Source of the DNA: Actinoplanes siamensis | GTDB taxonomy: Bacteria; Actinomycetota; Actinomycetes; Mycobacteriales; Micromonosporaceae | Direction: 5' to 3' | DNA: 64,000 bases | Assembly (NCBI RefSeq): GCF_016862395.1 | Contig: NZ_BOMW01000032.1 | Location: 92,494 to 156,493, forward strand | Shown: one piece after another, positions 35,823-43,983 of the stretch | How the letters are laid out: every line of letters begins with the position of its first letter | Position numbering within the stretch: the stretch's first letter is position 1 | Translations under genes and position numbers: made by a program | Notes under the pieces: generated by a model | Databases searched by the model: none | The model's input: only the letters and a program-made list of their open reading frames with translations | Told to the model about the DNA's origin: nothing

Positions 35823-36236
35823 ATGGACATGCTGATCGGTTGCCGGCTGGCCGTGGTCACGCGGCTGGCCTGGCACTGGCCCGGTGCCCCGGTCGATCTC
35901 ACCACCGGGCCGGTCCACCTTGTCGTGGACGACGGCCGTGGGCTGCTGTTCGACGGGCGCAGTGACTGGTCCCTGGCGATCGTGCCGACGGCTCCGGGTG
36001 ACGAGAGCTGGCGGTCGGCTTACCACTACGACTTCGACGGTGGCCGCTGGGCCAGGTGGGACGCCTCCGACGAGGAGCCGTTCGCCTCGGCGATCGGGGG
36101 AATGCTGAGCGGTTGGGACCCGGAGCGTGACGAGGCTGGCCAACTGGTCGGCGGCATCCTGCACGTCGGCGACCAAGCGGTGCGTCTGGGACTGTGGCAG
36201 GGCGAGGTCATCTCGTACGCTGCCGGGCGTGGGTGA
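35823..36236 (+). CDS. Hypothetical protein
   Basis: 137 aa, acidic, Trp-rich and soluble, with no signal peptide. Not recognised. It contains a RSDWSLAIVPTAPGDESWRSAYHYDFDG-like beta-strand region (split here by meaning only). It overlaps the next gene by 8 nt. The neighbours belong to the SMI1/KNR4-like small-protein group, so an immunity-like role is possible but unproven. Confidence 0.6.
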   Translation: MDMLIGCRLAVVTRLAWHWPGAPVDLTTGPVHLVVDDGRGLLFDGRSDWSLAIVPTAPGDESWRSAYHYDFDGGRWARWDASDEEPFASAIGGMLSGWDPERDEAGQLVGGILHVGDQAVRLGLWQGEVISYAAGRG

Positions 36237-36867
36237 CTTCCTCAAGACGACGCTGGCCCGGGTGCCGGACGGATTCGACCTGCCGGAGCCGCTGCGCCTG
36301 CTTTTCGCCTGGGTCGACGAGCAGGGTTTCGTGGTGAAAGGGCATGACGGGGATCTGTACGGCTCGTTGAGCGACAACGGCTGGGTGGGTACCTCGATCG
36401 AGTTGCGTGGCTACACCGCCGAGCAGACCCTGTCGTACGCACGGTCCTGGTTCGACGAGTCGGTCTCGGATGCGGCCGCGCAGTTGTGGCCGTTCGCGCA
36501 GACCGGTGGCGAGGGTTCGATGGCCGCGCTGTGGCGCGACGGTGAGGGACGGGTCAGGATCGTTCATCTCGGTTCGGGCAGCGGTTCGATGATGACATGT
36601 GTGCTCGCCGACGATGCGGTCGACTTTCTGCGGCTGCTGGCGATCGGTTACCGGGAGATCTGCTGGAACGAAGAGTTCGGCGCGCCGCCCGAGCCGTGGG
36701 ACGCCGACCACGAGATCGTCAATGCGCCCTACCGGGACTGGCTGCACCGCACCTTCGGTGTCACCGCCCCGGCGACCGGGCTGGAGATCGTGTCGGAGCC
36801 GGCCGAGATGGGCGACGAGGACACCAGGGACCCGTTCTGTCTCTGGATCGACAATAAAGACGCCTGA
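36229..36867 (+). CDS. Hypothetical protein, possibly SMI1/KNR4 (SUKH)-like
   Basis: 212 aa soluble, acidic protein. A C-terminal LLAIGYREICW followed by FGAPPEPW and a final WLHRTFGV resembles the ends of actinobacterial SMI1/KNR4-like proteins, but the assignment is from pattern memory. The GTG at 36229 overlaps the upstream gene by 8 nt in a different frame. SUKH proteins are frequently immunity proteins to secreted toxins; no toxin gene is nearby. Confidence 0.65.
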   Translation: MGDFLKTTLARVPDGFDLPEPLRLLFAWVDEQGFVVKGHDGDLYGSLSDNGWVGTSIELRGYTAEQTLSYARSWFDESVSDAAAQLWPFAQTGGEGSMAALWRDGEGRVRIVHLGSGSGSMMTCVLADDAVDFLRLLAIGYREICWNEEFGAPPEPWDADHEIVNAPYRDWLHRTFGVTAPATGLEIVSEPAEMGDEDTRDPFCLWIDNKDA

Positions 36868-37124
36868 GCCGGTCACCGGCTCAGGATCCCCTGGCGATCT
36901 CCGGCTACGAAAATCTTGCCAGAGCCGTTCCGGTACAGAGCCAGGTACGCCAACTGTGCAGAGGCCTGGGCGGGGTAGCGCTGGGGAAGTTGCGGCGCCG
37001 GCCGCCCCGGCGACGCACGTGCGTTGCTCACGAAGAGTAATCGGTGGACGTGAGCTGCCGCCCGGATCGCGGCAGATGAGCGCACCCCCAGCTGAGGTTC
37101 TATCTTGAAGTCTATGGTGTCGCG

Positions 37125-37793
37125 GTGATCATCTCGGACTGGTCAGACGTGCCCGATCGCCTTGCCACGCTATCCACCCACCCCCACGCAGGATCGATTT
37201 TCGGAGCCAACGAGCATCAGTGGCGACTTGAACCCCCAGTTACCGAGAATGAGCTGGCCGAGTTGGAGTCGCAGCTGGGCATCGACCTACCTGCCGAGTA
37301 CCGGACATTTCTCCTACAGGTCAGCCGCGGCGGCGCTGGGCCCGCATACGGCCTATTTCCGCTCCGCCGCGTCGAAGACCGTTGGCGTTGGGAGGGAGAT
37401 GGTGCGAGCTTGACTGACCTGGAGACATTGAGCCGACCGTTCCCGCATACCGAGGCGTTCAACCCGGCCGATGGGCTGCCTGAACCACCGGACGAGGACG
37501 ACTTCGAATCCGAAGAGCAGTTCAACGCAGCCGAGGACGCCTACTGGGAGCAGCACGACACTGTGGTCTGCGCGCCCGAGCATTGCATTGGGCTGCTCTA
37601 TCTATGCCACCTCGGTTGCGCCTACCGCGAGGTACTCGTGATCAGCGGACCCGCACGTGGCCAGATGTGGGCGGACGACACCGCCGACGACGGCGGATTC
37701 CGCCCTCTGCACGAGCCAGACGGAAGCCCGACAGGTTTCGCTAGCTGGTACCGCGGATGGCTCAAGCAGGCAGAGGAACAGATCCGATCCTGA
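37125..37793 (+). CDS. SMI1/KNR4 family protein (SUKH superfamily)
   Basis: 222 aa. The SUKH core is clear: VTENELAELESQLGIDLPAEYRTFLLQVSRGGAGP (residues about 39-73; shown in part), followed by YGLFPLRRV and a C-terminal region with CIGLLYLCHLGC and FASWYRGWL. Domains of this family act as immunity proteins or scaffolds. GTG start at 37125. Base composition is visibly lower in GC than the flanking housekeeping genes, which fits acquired DNA. Confidence 0.82.
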   Translation: MIISDWSDVPDRLATLSTHPHAGSIFGANEHQWRLEPPVTENELAELESQLGIDLPAEYRTFLLQVSRGGAGPAYGLFPLRRVEDRWRWEGDGASLTDLETLSRPFPHTEAFNPADGLPEPPDEDDFESEEQFNAAEDAYWEQHDTVVCAPEHCIGLLYLCHLGCAYREVLVISGPARGQMWADDTADDGGFRPLHEPDGSPTGFASWYRGWLKQAEEQIRS

Positions 37794-37890
37794 TAACCCG
37801 ACATGCCGGACCGGTGACATTCCGCCGTGCCCGCCTCGCGGCATGAGCGGACACCGATCAAGGCGCATCACGGTCGATATCGTTGCCGGC

Positions 37891-38427
37891 ATGACGCGGC
37901 ACCTTGTCGTCCCGGGCCGGGGAGTACCTTCCGCCGGTCACTGGTCGCGTAGCTGGGTCAGCGCCGACCCGGAATTCGCCTGGGCTTACGAGCCGCCGGG
38001 TCCGCCTTTCATCGCTGCGGACCGGGTCGCTGCGCTGCACGCGGCGATCAGCGCCGATGATGAGCCGGCGGTCCTGGTCGCGCACAGCGCGGGCTGCCTG
38101 ATCGTCGCCGTCTGGGCCAGTGAACACACCGGCCCTGTCCATGCCGCTCTTCTGGTCACGCCACCGTATGTGGCGCCGGGCTGGACCCCGGAGTCTCCGG
38201 AGACCTTCGACGGATTCGTCGGCACCGTGCCACGGCAGCCACTACCCTTCCGCTCGATCGTTGTCGCCAGCCGCAACGATCCGATGGCCACGTTCGAACA
38301 ATTCGAGGCTTACGCACGAGACTGCGGCTCGGAGCTGTCCGACGCGGGCCCGGTCGGGCACCTGGACTCCAAAACCGGATTCGGCGCATGGCATGACGGC
38401 GAACGCCTGGTCCGATCACTGAAGTGA
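37891..38427 (+). CDS. RBBP9/YdeN-type alpha/beta hydrolase, 3' end altered by an IS
   Basis: 178 aa serine hydrolase. Nucleophile elbow HSAGCL near residue 71, acidic residue in ASRNDPMATF, and His in VGHLDSKTGFG near the end. The last three residues and the stop come from the inserted IS element: TCACTGA is the presumed target duplication and AGTGA follows. Read across the reconstructed empty site, the protein would end about eight residues later. The fold looks complete, so activity may survive. Confidence 0.8.
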   Translation: MTRHLVVPGRGVPSAGHWSRSWVSADPEFAWAYEPPGPPFIAADRVAALHAAISADDEPAVLVAHSAGCLIVAVWASEHTGPVHAALLVTPPYVAPGWTPESPETFDGFVGTVPRQPLPFRSIVVASRNDPMATFEQFEAYARDCGSELSDAGPVGHLDSKTGFGAWHDGERLVRSLK

Positions 38428-39408
38428 TCTCAACAAGATCGGGGTAGGTATCTGTATTCAAAGTGGGTCAGGTGTAGCGCGGCTGCGACGATGTCGCCGA
38501 TCCGGCGCGGGCTTATGGTGGCGTGCCGCAGGGTTTTCCAACGGCCGATCAGGATCGCGAAGCCGCGTTCGCCTTGCCACCGCAGGCCCCGCAGGAGTCG
38601 GTTGTAGGCACGGTTGTCGGGTGCCAGCTGGCTACCGTCAGCGGGTTGCTTAACCGGTGTTTTGATGCCGTGACCTGTGCTTTCGTAGCCGGAGTCAGCC
38701 AGGGCCGGGAGACCGAGTTCGGCGGCGGACCAGTTGAGCGCGGCGGTGATCCCGAGTTCGCGGGCGCAGCGGGTGTCGTGCAGATGACCCGGCATCGCCT
38801 CGGCCGTCCAGATCGGCAGTCCATCCGGTCGCATGATCGCTTGAATGTTCGCACCGAAGTCGCGGTGCTTGCCGGAATACCAGCGTCGATGGTTTCGCCT
38901 TTGACGCTGAGCGTGGTCTCGGTCAGCCGGTCGCAGTCGAACAGGTTGCCGTCCAGGATCACGTGGGTCCAGCCCTCGGCAGCGACCCGGCGCAGCGCGG
39001 TGTGCAAGTCCTGGGCCTGGGCGGCCAGGACCGCGACGCCCTCGTCGCGATAGCGGTAGGCGGTGGCCCGGGAGACACCGAAGCTGGCGCCCAGCAGGTT
39101 CAGGTCCTCGGCTTTGCGGAACCAGACGAGTACCAGTAGTGCCTGGTAGAAGCAGGTCAAGGCCCGGGTACCGGTCCGAGTGCCACGGGCCCGGCGTTCG
39201 GCTGCCAGCAGCCGAGCGAGGTGGCGCACGAGTTCCCTGGGGACATCGAGCATGGCAGGATAGGCAATCACGTGGAGCCCTCTCGAAGACGTGTTTCTGT
39301 CGCAAGGACGTGTCTATCGATGGCTCCACGCCGATATCCAGCATCGTCCGGTACACGGCAAACGCCCGTGTCGTACCGAATTAGCTGCCATTCCTTGCTG
39401 AGATCACC
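38423..39408 (-). mobile_element. IS5-like insertion sequence, about 986 bp
   Basis: Terminal inverted repeats RGTGATCTCARCAAG are at both ends (left 38423-38437, right ending 39408; two differences). Flanking 7 bp direct repeats TCACTGA (38416-38422 and 39409-39415) look like a target-site duplication. A single transposase fills the element. Inserted at the 3' end of the hydrolase gene. Confidence 0.8.
38430..39271 (-). pseudogene. IS5-family DDE transposase, frameshifted
   Basis: The N-terminal half (39271 to about 38893) includes an HTH (FGVSRATAYRYRDEGVAVLA) and the first catalytic Asp in HVILDGNLF. The frame must move by -1 near 38893 between KGETID and WYSGKHRDFG, after which MRPDGLPIWTAEAMPGHLHD and the C-terminal WRTL-like DDE parts continue to 38430. 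No slippery heptamer is seen at the junction, so an inactivating indel is more likely than programmed frameshifting, although some IS5 subgroups do use it. Confidence 0.8.
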
Positions 39409-39513
39409 TCACTGAGCCGTACGCTTCCGCGGCGCCGCTGAAGGCACGGATGGCTTCGTTCGCGAGGGCCCGAAAATCGCGAACAAAATAACACGGACCT
39501 CGCCAAACTGCGG

Positions 39514-39987
39514 TTACTCGAAGCCTCGGAAGATGCCGTCGCCGTCTACGTTTCCGGCAAAGTCCTCCCAGTCCATGTTCGAGATCGTGAGGTTGTTCTG
39601 AACCGACCACATCTCTGCCGGCACAACTCGGAAGGTGGCACCGTACTGCGGTCCCTTGCCCTGGTCCTCCAGCCCTTCCACGTAGTCGTAGAGATTAATC
39701 ACCAGGATCGGGAGGTCCGGGTGAGTCAGCGTCTTCGCGTCGACAAGGAAGGCGATGGCATGATTAACATCCGCCGGCACCATTCCGACCAGTTGCGACG
39801 AAGTGATGCTCTCGTACGCGCGGTCGTCGATAAACGTAACGAACGCCGTGAACCCATCCTCCGTCTGCGGTTCAGCGATCGCTGTCTGAATCTCTTCCCA
39901 TTGCCGCAGGTGGGCGAAGTCAGTACGGATGACCAGGGAAACGTCGGAGTTCTGGTACCACATGCGGTCATCCACGCCCGCGAGCAT
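39514..39987 (-). CDS. DUF6924-like protein
   Basis: 157 aa. The pattern SLVIRTDF, FVTFIDDRAYESIT, VPADVNHAIAFLVDA, TLTHPDLPILVINLYD, FRVVPAEMWSVQNNLTISNMDWEDFA matches my memory of the DUF6924 family. Function is unknown; members often sit beside SMI1/KNR4 genes. Start is taken at ATG 39987; GTG 39975 or ATG 39963 are possible. GC content is lower than in the core genes. Confidence 0.7.
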   Translation of the reverse strand: MLAGVDDRMWYQNSDVSLVIRTDFAHLRQWEEIQTAIAEPQTEDGFTAFVTFIDDRAYESITSSQLVGMVPADVNHAIAFLVDAKTLTHPDLPILVINLYDYVEGLEDQGKGPQYGATFRVVPAEMWSVQNNLTISNMDWEDFAGNVDGDGIFRGFE

Positions 39988-40391
39988 ATGCCGAACCGGC
40001 GGCGCCGAACGCCCTCTCATCGGCAGATCCGGACGCCGCCGGGTCGGACAACGTGACCGACTGTAGTCGACTGTTGCTGTGCCGGCTCGGCCGTCAGCCC
40101 GCGGCTCCACTCCCAGATGTCGATAGCTGCTGTGTCTCGGTGGCGTACGCGGTTCTGCACTTGAAGCCGTACGCCGACAGGGCGCAGCATACGTCCGGAG
40201 CGCAGCGCCTACGTCCGCAGTGCGGGGCCCACGTGGGGGGTGCGGCACCGCGGCCGGAGCGTGGCCGGGGGTCGCGGACCGGCCGGGGTTGCGGGTGGCC
40301 GAGGCCGCAGCCTGGGTTCGCCCGTGGCCTGGTGACGGCGGAGGCGGTCCGGGCTGCGGCTCGGCTGGCCGGCCGAGAGGCGGGTCCGGGG
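39988..40391. other. Gene-free region
   Basis: About 400 bp between two minus-strand genes. It becomes extremely GC-rich after 40200 and contains only antisense-type open frames. No RNA gene seen. Confidence 0.4.
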
Positions 40392-41456
40392 TCAGAGGGG
40401 CCGGGTCAGGCGGGCCACCCGGCCCTGTTCGCCGGAGGCCCAGCAGGCGCGGGCGACGCAGGCGACCGCGTCGAAGCTGCCGGTGTCGAAACGGCGCCAG
40501 GTCGAGCCGCCGTCGTAGGAGACGTCGCTGCCGGTGGGCCCGACGGCCACCGCGCTACGGCCGGACCAGGCGACGCCGGAGCGGTACTCGCCGGGCGGCG
40601 TGGTGGCGACCGACCAGGTGCGGGCGTCGCGGCTGACGGCCGCGCCGGCCGGGGCCGCGGCCGGGACGGTGTGGTCGCCGCCCACGGCCAGGCCGTGGTG
40701 GGCGTCGCGGAAGGCGAGGCCGTAGATGCCGGCGCTCGGCCCGCTCGGGATCGGGGTCTCGGTGACCTGCCAGGTGTGGCCGAGGTCGCCGGAACTGAAC
40801 ACCCGGGACACCGGGCCGCCCCCGGTCGCGAAGAAGGCCCGGTCGGGGGAGTGCCGGGTGCCGGCGGTGGAGACCAGGCAGGTGCCGCTGGCGGCGAAGG
40901 CGAATTCGCCGTCCAGGGCGGGCGGCATCCCGGTGGGCGGCAGGACCGACCAGGAGCGGCCGCCGTCGTGGGTGGCGAGGATCCGGAACTTGCCGGACAC
41001 CGGGTCGGAGAGGGCCAGCCCGTGGCGGCGGTCCCAGAACGTCATGCAGTCGTAGAAGGCGGCCTCGTCCTCGTTCTGGAACGTGCGGCTCCAGGTGCGG
41101 CCGCCGTCCGCGGTGGTGTAGATCCGGGACTCGGCGCCGGGGCCGATGGTCAGGGCCACCGCGTGCCGGGCGTCGAACGCCTCGATGTCGCGGAACTCCA
41201 GTCCGGCGGCGTCCGCGGGGCCGGCCGGGACCCAGGTGCGCCCGCCGTTCACGGTGCGCAGGATGGTTCCGGCGCTGCCGGCCACCCAGGCCACCGAGGA
41301 GCTGACCGGCGCCAGGCCGCGGAACCGTGCGGTGGAGCCGGTGGTGGTGGGCCGCCAGCCCGGATCTCCGGGCCCGGCGGCGGCGGGGACCGCGCCCACG
41401 CCGATCAGCGTCGTGAGGGCGATCAGAATTATCGACAACCTTCGTTTGATCGTCAT
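40392..41456 (-). CDS. Secreted YCF48/BNR-repeat beta-propeller protein
   Basis: 354 aa. Signal peptide MTIKRRLSIILIALTTLIGV followed by an AAA cleavage region near 28. The mature protein has at least five repeats of the form GGRTW, GGRTWSR, GGRSWSV, LGHTW, GGSTWRR, the Asp/Gly-box repeats of BNR/YCF48 propellers (photosystem-stability-factor-like, or sialidase-like, folds). The catalytic function is unknown. ATG at 41456 is chosen because the signal peptide starts there. Confidence 0.82.
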   Translation of the reverse strand: MTIKRRLSIILIALTTLIGVGAVPAAAGPGDPGWRPTTTGSTARFRGLAPVSSSVAWVAGSAGTILRTVNGGRTWVPAGPADAAGLEFRDIEAFDARHAVALTIGPGAESRIYTTADGGRTWSRTFQNEDEAAFYDCMTFWDRRHGLALSDPVSGKFRILATHDGGRSWSVLPPTGMPPALDGEFAFAASGTCLVSTAGTRHSPDRAFFATGGGPVSRVFSSGDLGHTWQVTETPIPSGPSAGIYGLAFRDAHHGLAVGGDHTVPAAAPAGAAVSRDARTWSVATTPPGEYRSGVAWSGRSAVAVGPTGSDVSYDGGSTWRRFDTGSFDAVACVARACWASGEQGRVARLTRPL

Positions 41457-41550
41457 GGGGGCCGAACATACCGGCTCGGCGAGTGTGTGGCACGGCACTG
41501 ATCCGTGGGACGACACCCGCCGGAAACGCCGCCATACCAGGATGTGGGAC

Positions 41551-42114
41551 ATGGAATCCGCTGTCACCGTCGCCATCACCCGCCGGGCCGATCCTTCCCG
41601 AGCGGCCGAGATGGCCGCCTGGGTGCGTGCCGGCGCCTCCCTCGCCGAGGATTTCCCGGGCTTCCTGGGCACCGGCTGGGTCCGCCCCGCGCCGGGCTCC
41701 GCCGAGTGGCACATGCTCTACCGTTTCGCCGACGCCACGGCCCTGAAGGGCTGGGAGGAGTCGCCGGAACGGCAGTGGTGGCTGACCTCCGCCCAGGGTT
41801 TCGTGGAGCACACCCGGGTGGAGCGCCGGACCGGGATCGAGGGCTGGTTCGACCCGCCCCGGGAGCTCGACCCGCCCCACGTGCCGCAGGTGAAGCAGCC
41901 GGAGCGGACCCCGCCGCGCTGGAAGCAGGCGGTCACCATCTGGCTCGGCTTCTTCCCGGTCAGCCTGCTCTCCGGTTGGCTGCTCGCCCCGCACCTGACC
42001 GGCCTGCACCTGGTCCCGCGCACGATGATCAGCACGCTGGTGCTGACCCCGATCATGACGTATCTGGTGCTGCCCAAGGTGACGCGGATTTTGCAGCCCT
42101 GGCTGAGACGCTAG
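41551..42114 (+). CDS. Antibiotic-biosynthesis-monooxygenase-like protein with C-terminal membrane helices
   Basis: 187 aa. N-terminal ABM fold (VAITRRADPSRAAEMAAWV, then WHMLYRFADATALKGWE) resembling cofactor-free monooxygenases. The C-terminal 60 residues hold two membrane helices (IWLGFFPVSLLSGWLLAP and LVLTPIMTYLVLP). Its stop overlaps that of the convergent hydrolase. An ATG nine bases earlier (41542) is possible. Function beyond fold is open. Confidence 0.78.
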   Translation: MESAVTVAITRRADPSRAAEMAAWVRAGASLAEDFPGFLGTGWVRPAPGSAEWHMLYRFADATALKGWEESPERQWWLTSAQGFVEHTRVERRTGIEGWFDPPRELDPPHVPQVKQPERTPPRWKQAVTIWLGFFPVSLLSGWLLAPHLTGLHLVPRTMISTLVLTPIMTYLVLPKVTRILQPWLRR

Positions 42115-43805
42115 CCCCCGAGCCGGTCCCGCAGGCGGACGGTGTCGGACCCGGTCCACCCGGCCGGCGGGGCCACCGCCGCCCACCCGTCGACGGTCGT
42201 CGACTTGTAGACGTGCCCGTGCCCGGTCGGCGCCTTGTTGGCGAAGAGCAGGTCGCACGTGGTCTGCCAGAACGTCACCCAGGGGAACCAGTGCATCGAG
42301 GGCATCACGTCCGGCCCGCGCTCCCCGCGCAGCCACGGCGGCCGCTTCCAGAGCAGGCTCCAGTTCCACCAGACGATCGGGTCGGACGAGTTCTGCAGGT
42401 AGACCACCTTCGGCCGGGGCCCGGGCCGGTCCCGCAGCTCGGTGGCGGTGTCGGCGAAGTCCACAGGCAGCCCCGGGTAGACCGGATCCCACACCGGTGA
42501 CCCGGACGCCCGTCCGCGGGTGAGCCGCTGGTGGATCGGGTTGGCGAAGGTGGGGCCCTCCATCAGCACTCCGTCCGCCCCGGCGACCAGGGCGCCCGCG
42601 TCGCCGAAGGTGGCCTCGATGCCGTACGTCCCCAGGCTCTCACCGAACAGCAGCAGCTTGGGCCGGTGGCCGGCGGGAAGTGTCACGAAGCGGCGCTGCA
42701 CCGCCGTGATCAGCGCGGACGCCGCGTCCGCCACCTCCGACCGGTCCCCGATGAAGGCGATCCAGCTGGGCAGGTACGAGTACTGCATGGACACCAGCGC
42801 GGTGTTACCGGCGTACATGTACTCCAGCGACCGGGTCACCCGGTTGTCCACCCAGCCGGTGCCGGTCGGGGTGAACAGCGCCACCACCTGGCGCTGGAAG
42901 GCGCCGGTCCGGTCCATCTCGCGCACCACCAGTTCGGCCCGCCCCCGCATGGTGTCCGCCGAGGCCAGTCCGGCGTAGAGGCGGATCGGCTCGCTCGCCG
43001 GGCGGCCGGCGAACTCGGTCAGCTGTTCCCGGCTGGGCGCGCCGGCCACGAAGCTGCGGCCCTGCCGGCCGAGGGTGTCCCAGGCCACGAGGGACCGCGG
43101 GCCACCGGAACGCAACGCCGAGCCGGGCCGGTGCACCCCGTTCCCGGTCCCGTTGTTGATCACCGCGGCGGACCTGTCGGCGACCGTGAACAGGTGTGCC
43201 ACCAGCAGGCCGTCGAACGCGCTGTAGCTGAGCACGGCCACCACCACGGTGCCCGCGCAGTACGCCGCCCGATCCGGCACGATCAGCCGGAGCACCTGGG
43301 CGCAGCCGTGCGTGGCCAGCCGCAGGGCCCGCGCGATCAGCAGGATCAGCCCGAACGTGAGCAGGCTCGCACCGACGGTACGGACGATGTCGTACTCCTG
43401 GGCCGGTGCCATCCCCAGCCGCAGCCGCAGCTCGCGCTGCCAGCGCACGCCGAGCACCAGGCAGGTCGCGACCATCGGCAGGAGCAGGACGGCGAGGATC
43501 CGCCACCAGAGCCGGACGGCCCGGGGCGAGAACCGGAACCGCAGGCGGATCAGCGCGCCGATGGCGGTGCCGAGCGCGTATCCCATCGCGGCGGTGATCG
43601 CGGCCACGATGCCCTGCAGGAACCCGGCGCGGGGCAGCAGCGACGGGGTGAAGGCGAGGCAGAAGAAGAAGGCCGCCAGGCCGGCGCCGGTGAGGCTGAG
43701 CGGAGCGCGCATGATCCGCGGCCGTACCTGCTCGAGGGGGCGCCGGGGCCGGGAGATCCGGGCGGACAGCCCCGCGGTAGCGGGTGCGACCAACTCTTTG
43801 CGCAT
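42111..43805 (-). CDS. Membrane-anchored alpha/beta hydrolase (DUF2319-type)
   Basis: 564 aa. About six membrane helices in the first 220 residues, then a soluble alpha/beta-hydrolase domain. The nucleophile motif is LLFGESLGTYG near residue 385, and a C-terminal acid/His region follows. The layout matches the actinobacterial alpha/beta-hydrolase_9 family. Substrate unknown. ATG 43805 has GGAG 6 nt upstream; the longer GTG frame is less likely. Confidence 0.85.
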   Translation of the reverse strand: MRKELVAPATAGLSARISRPRRPLEQVRPRIMRAPLSLTGAGLAAFFFCLAFTPSLLPRAGFLQGIVAAITAAMGYALGTAIGALIRLRFRFSPRAVRLWWRILAVLLLPMVATCLVLGVRWQRELRLRLGMAPAQEYDIVRTVGASLLTFGLILLIARALRLATHGCAQVLRLIVPDRAAYCAGTVVVAVLSYSAFDGLLVAHLFTVADRSAAVINNGTGNGVHRPGSALRSGGPRSLVAWDTLGRQGRSFVAGAPSREQLTEFAGRPASEPIRLYAGLASADTMRGRAELVVREMDRTGAFQRQVVALFTPTGTGWVDNRVTRSLEYMYAGNTALVSMQYSYLPSWIAFIGDRSEVADAASALITAVQRRFVTLPAGHRPKLLLFGESLGTYGIEATFGDAGALVAGADGVLMEGPTFANPIHQRLTRGRASGSPVWDPVYPGLPVDFADTATELRDRPGPRPKVVYLQNSSDPIVWWNWSLLWKRPPWLRGERGPDVMPSMHWFPWVTFWQTTCDLLFANKAPTGHGHVYKSTTVDGWAAVAPPAGWTGSDTVRLRDRLGG

Positions 43806-43983
43806 GCGGTGCTCCGATCGTCGACGGGTCGTCGGCACATCGCTCGGCGTACGGGTTCGGTTACCCCTCCATCATCGATGGTCGATGGTGTCCGCCGCCG
43901 CCCCGTTTTCGGGCGGTTTTGTGCCACAGGTTCATTCATCCGGGCGTTTCGCTGCCGATGACTTGCGGTGAGGAGGAGACGCG

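Noticed and set aside
36873..37085. 70-codon minus-strand frame
   Set aside because: No ribosome site, no homology I recognise and no conserved pattern.
40053..41501. 482-codon plus-strand frame
   Set aside because: Antisense to the YCF48-like secreted protein, which has a signal peptide and repeats.
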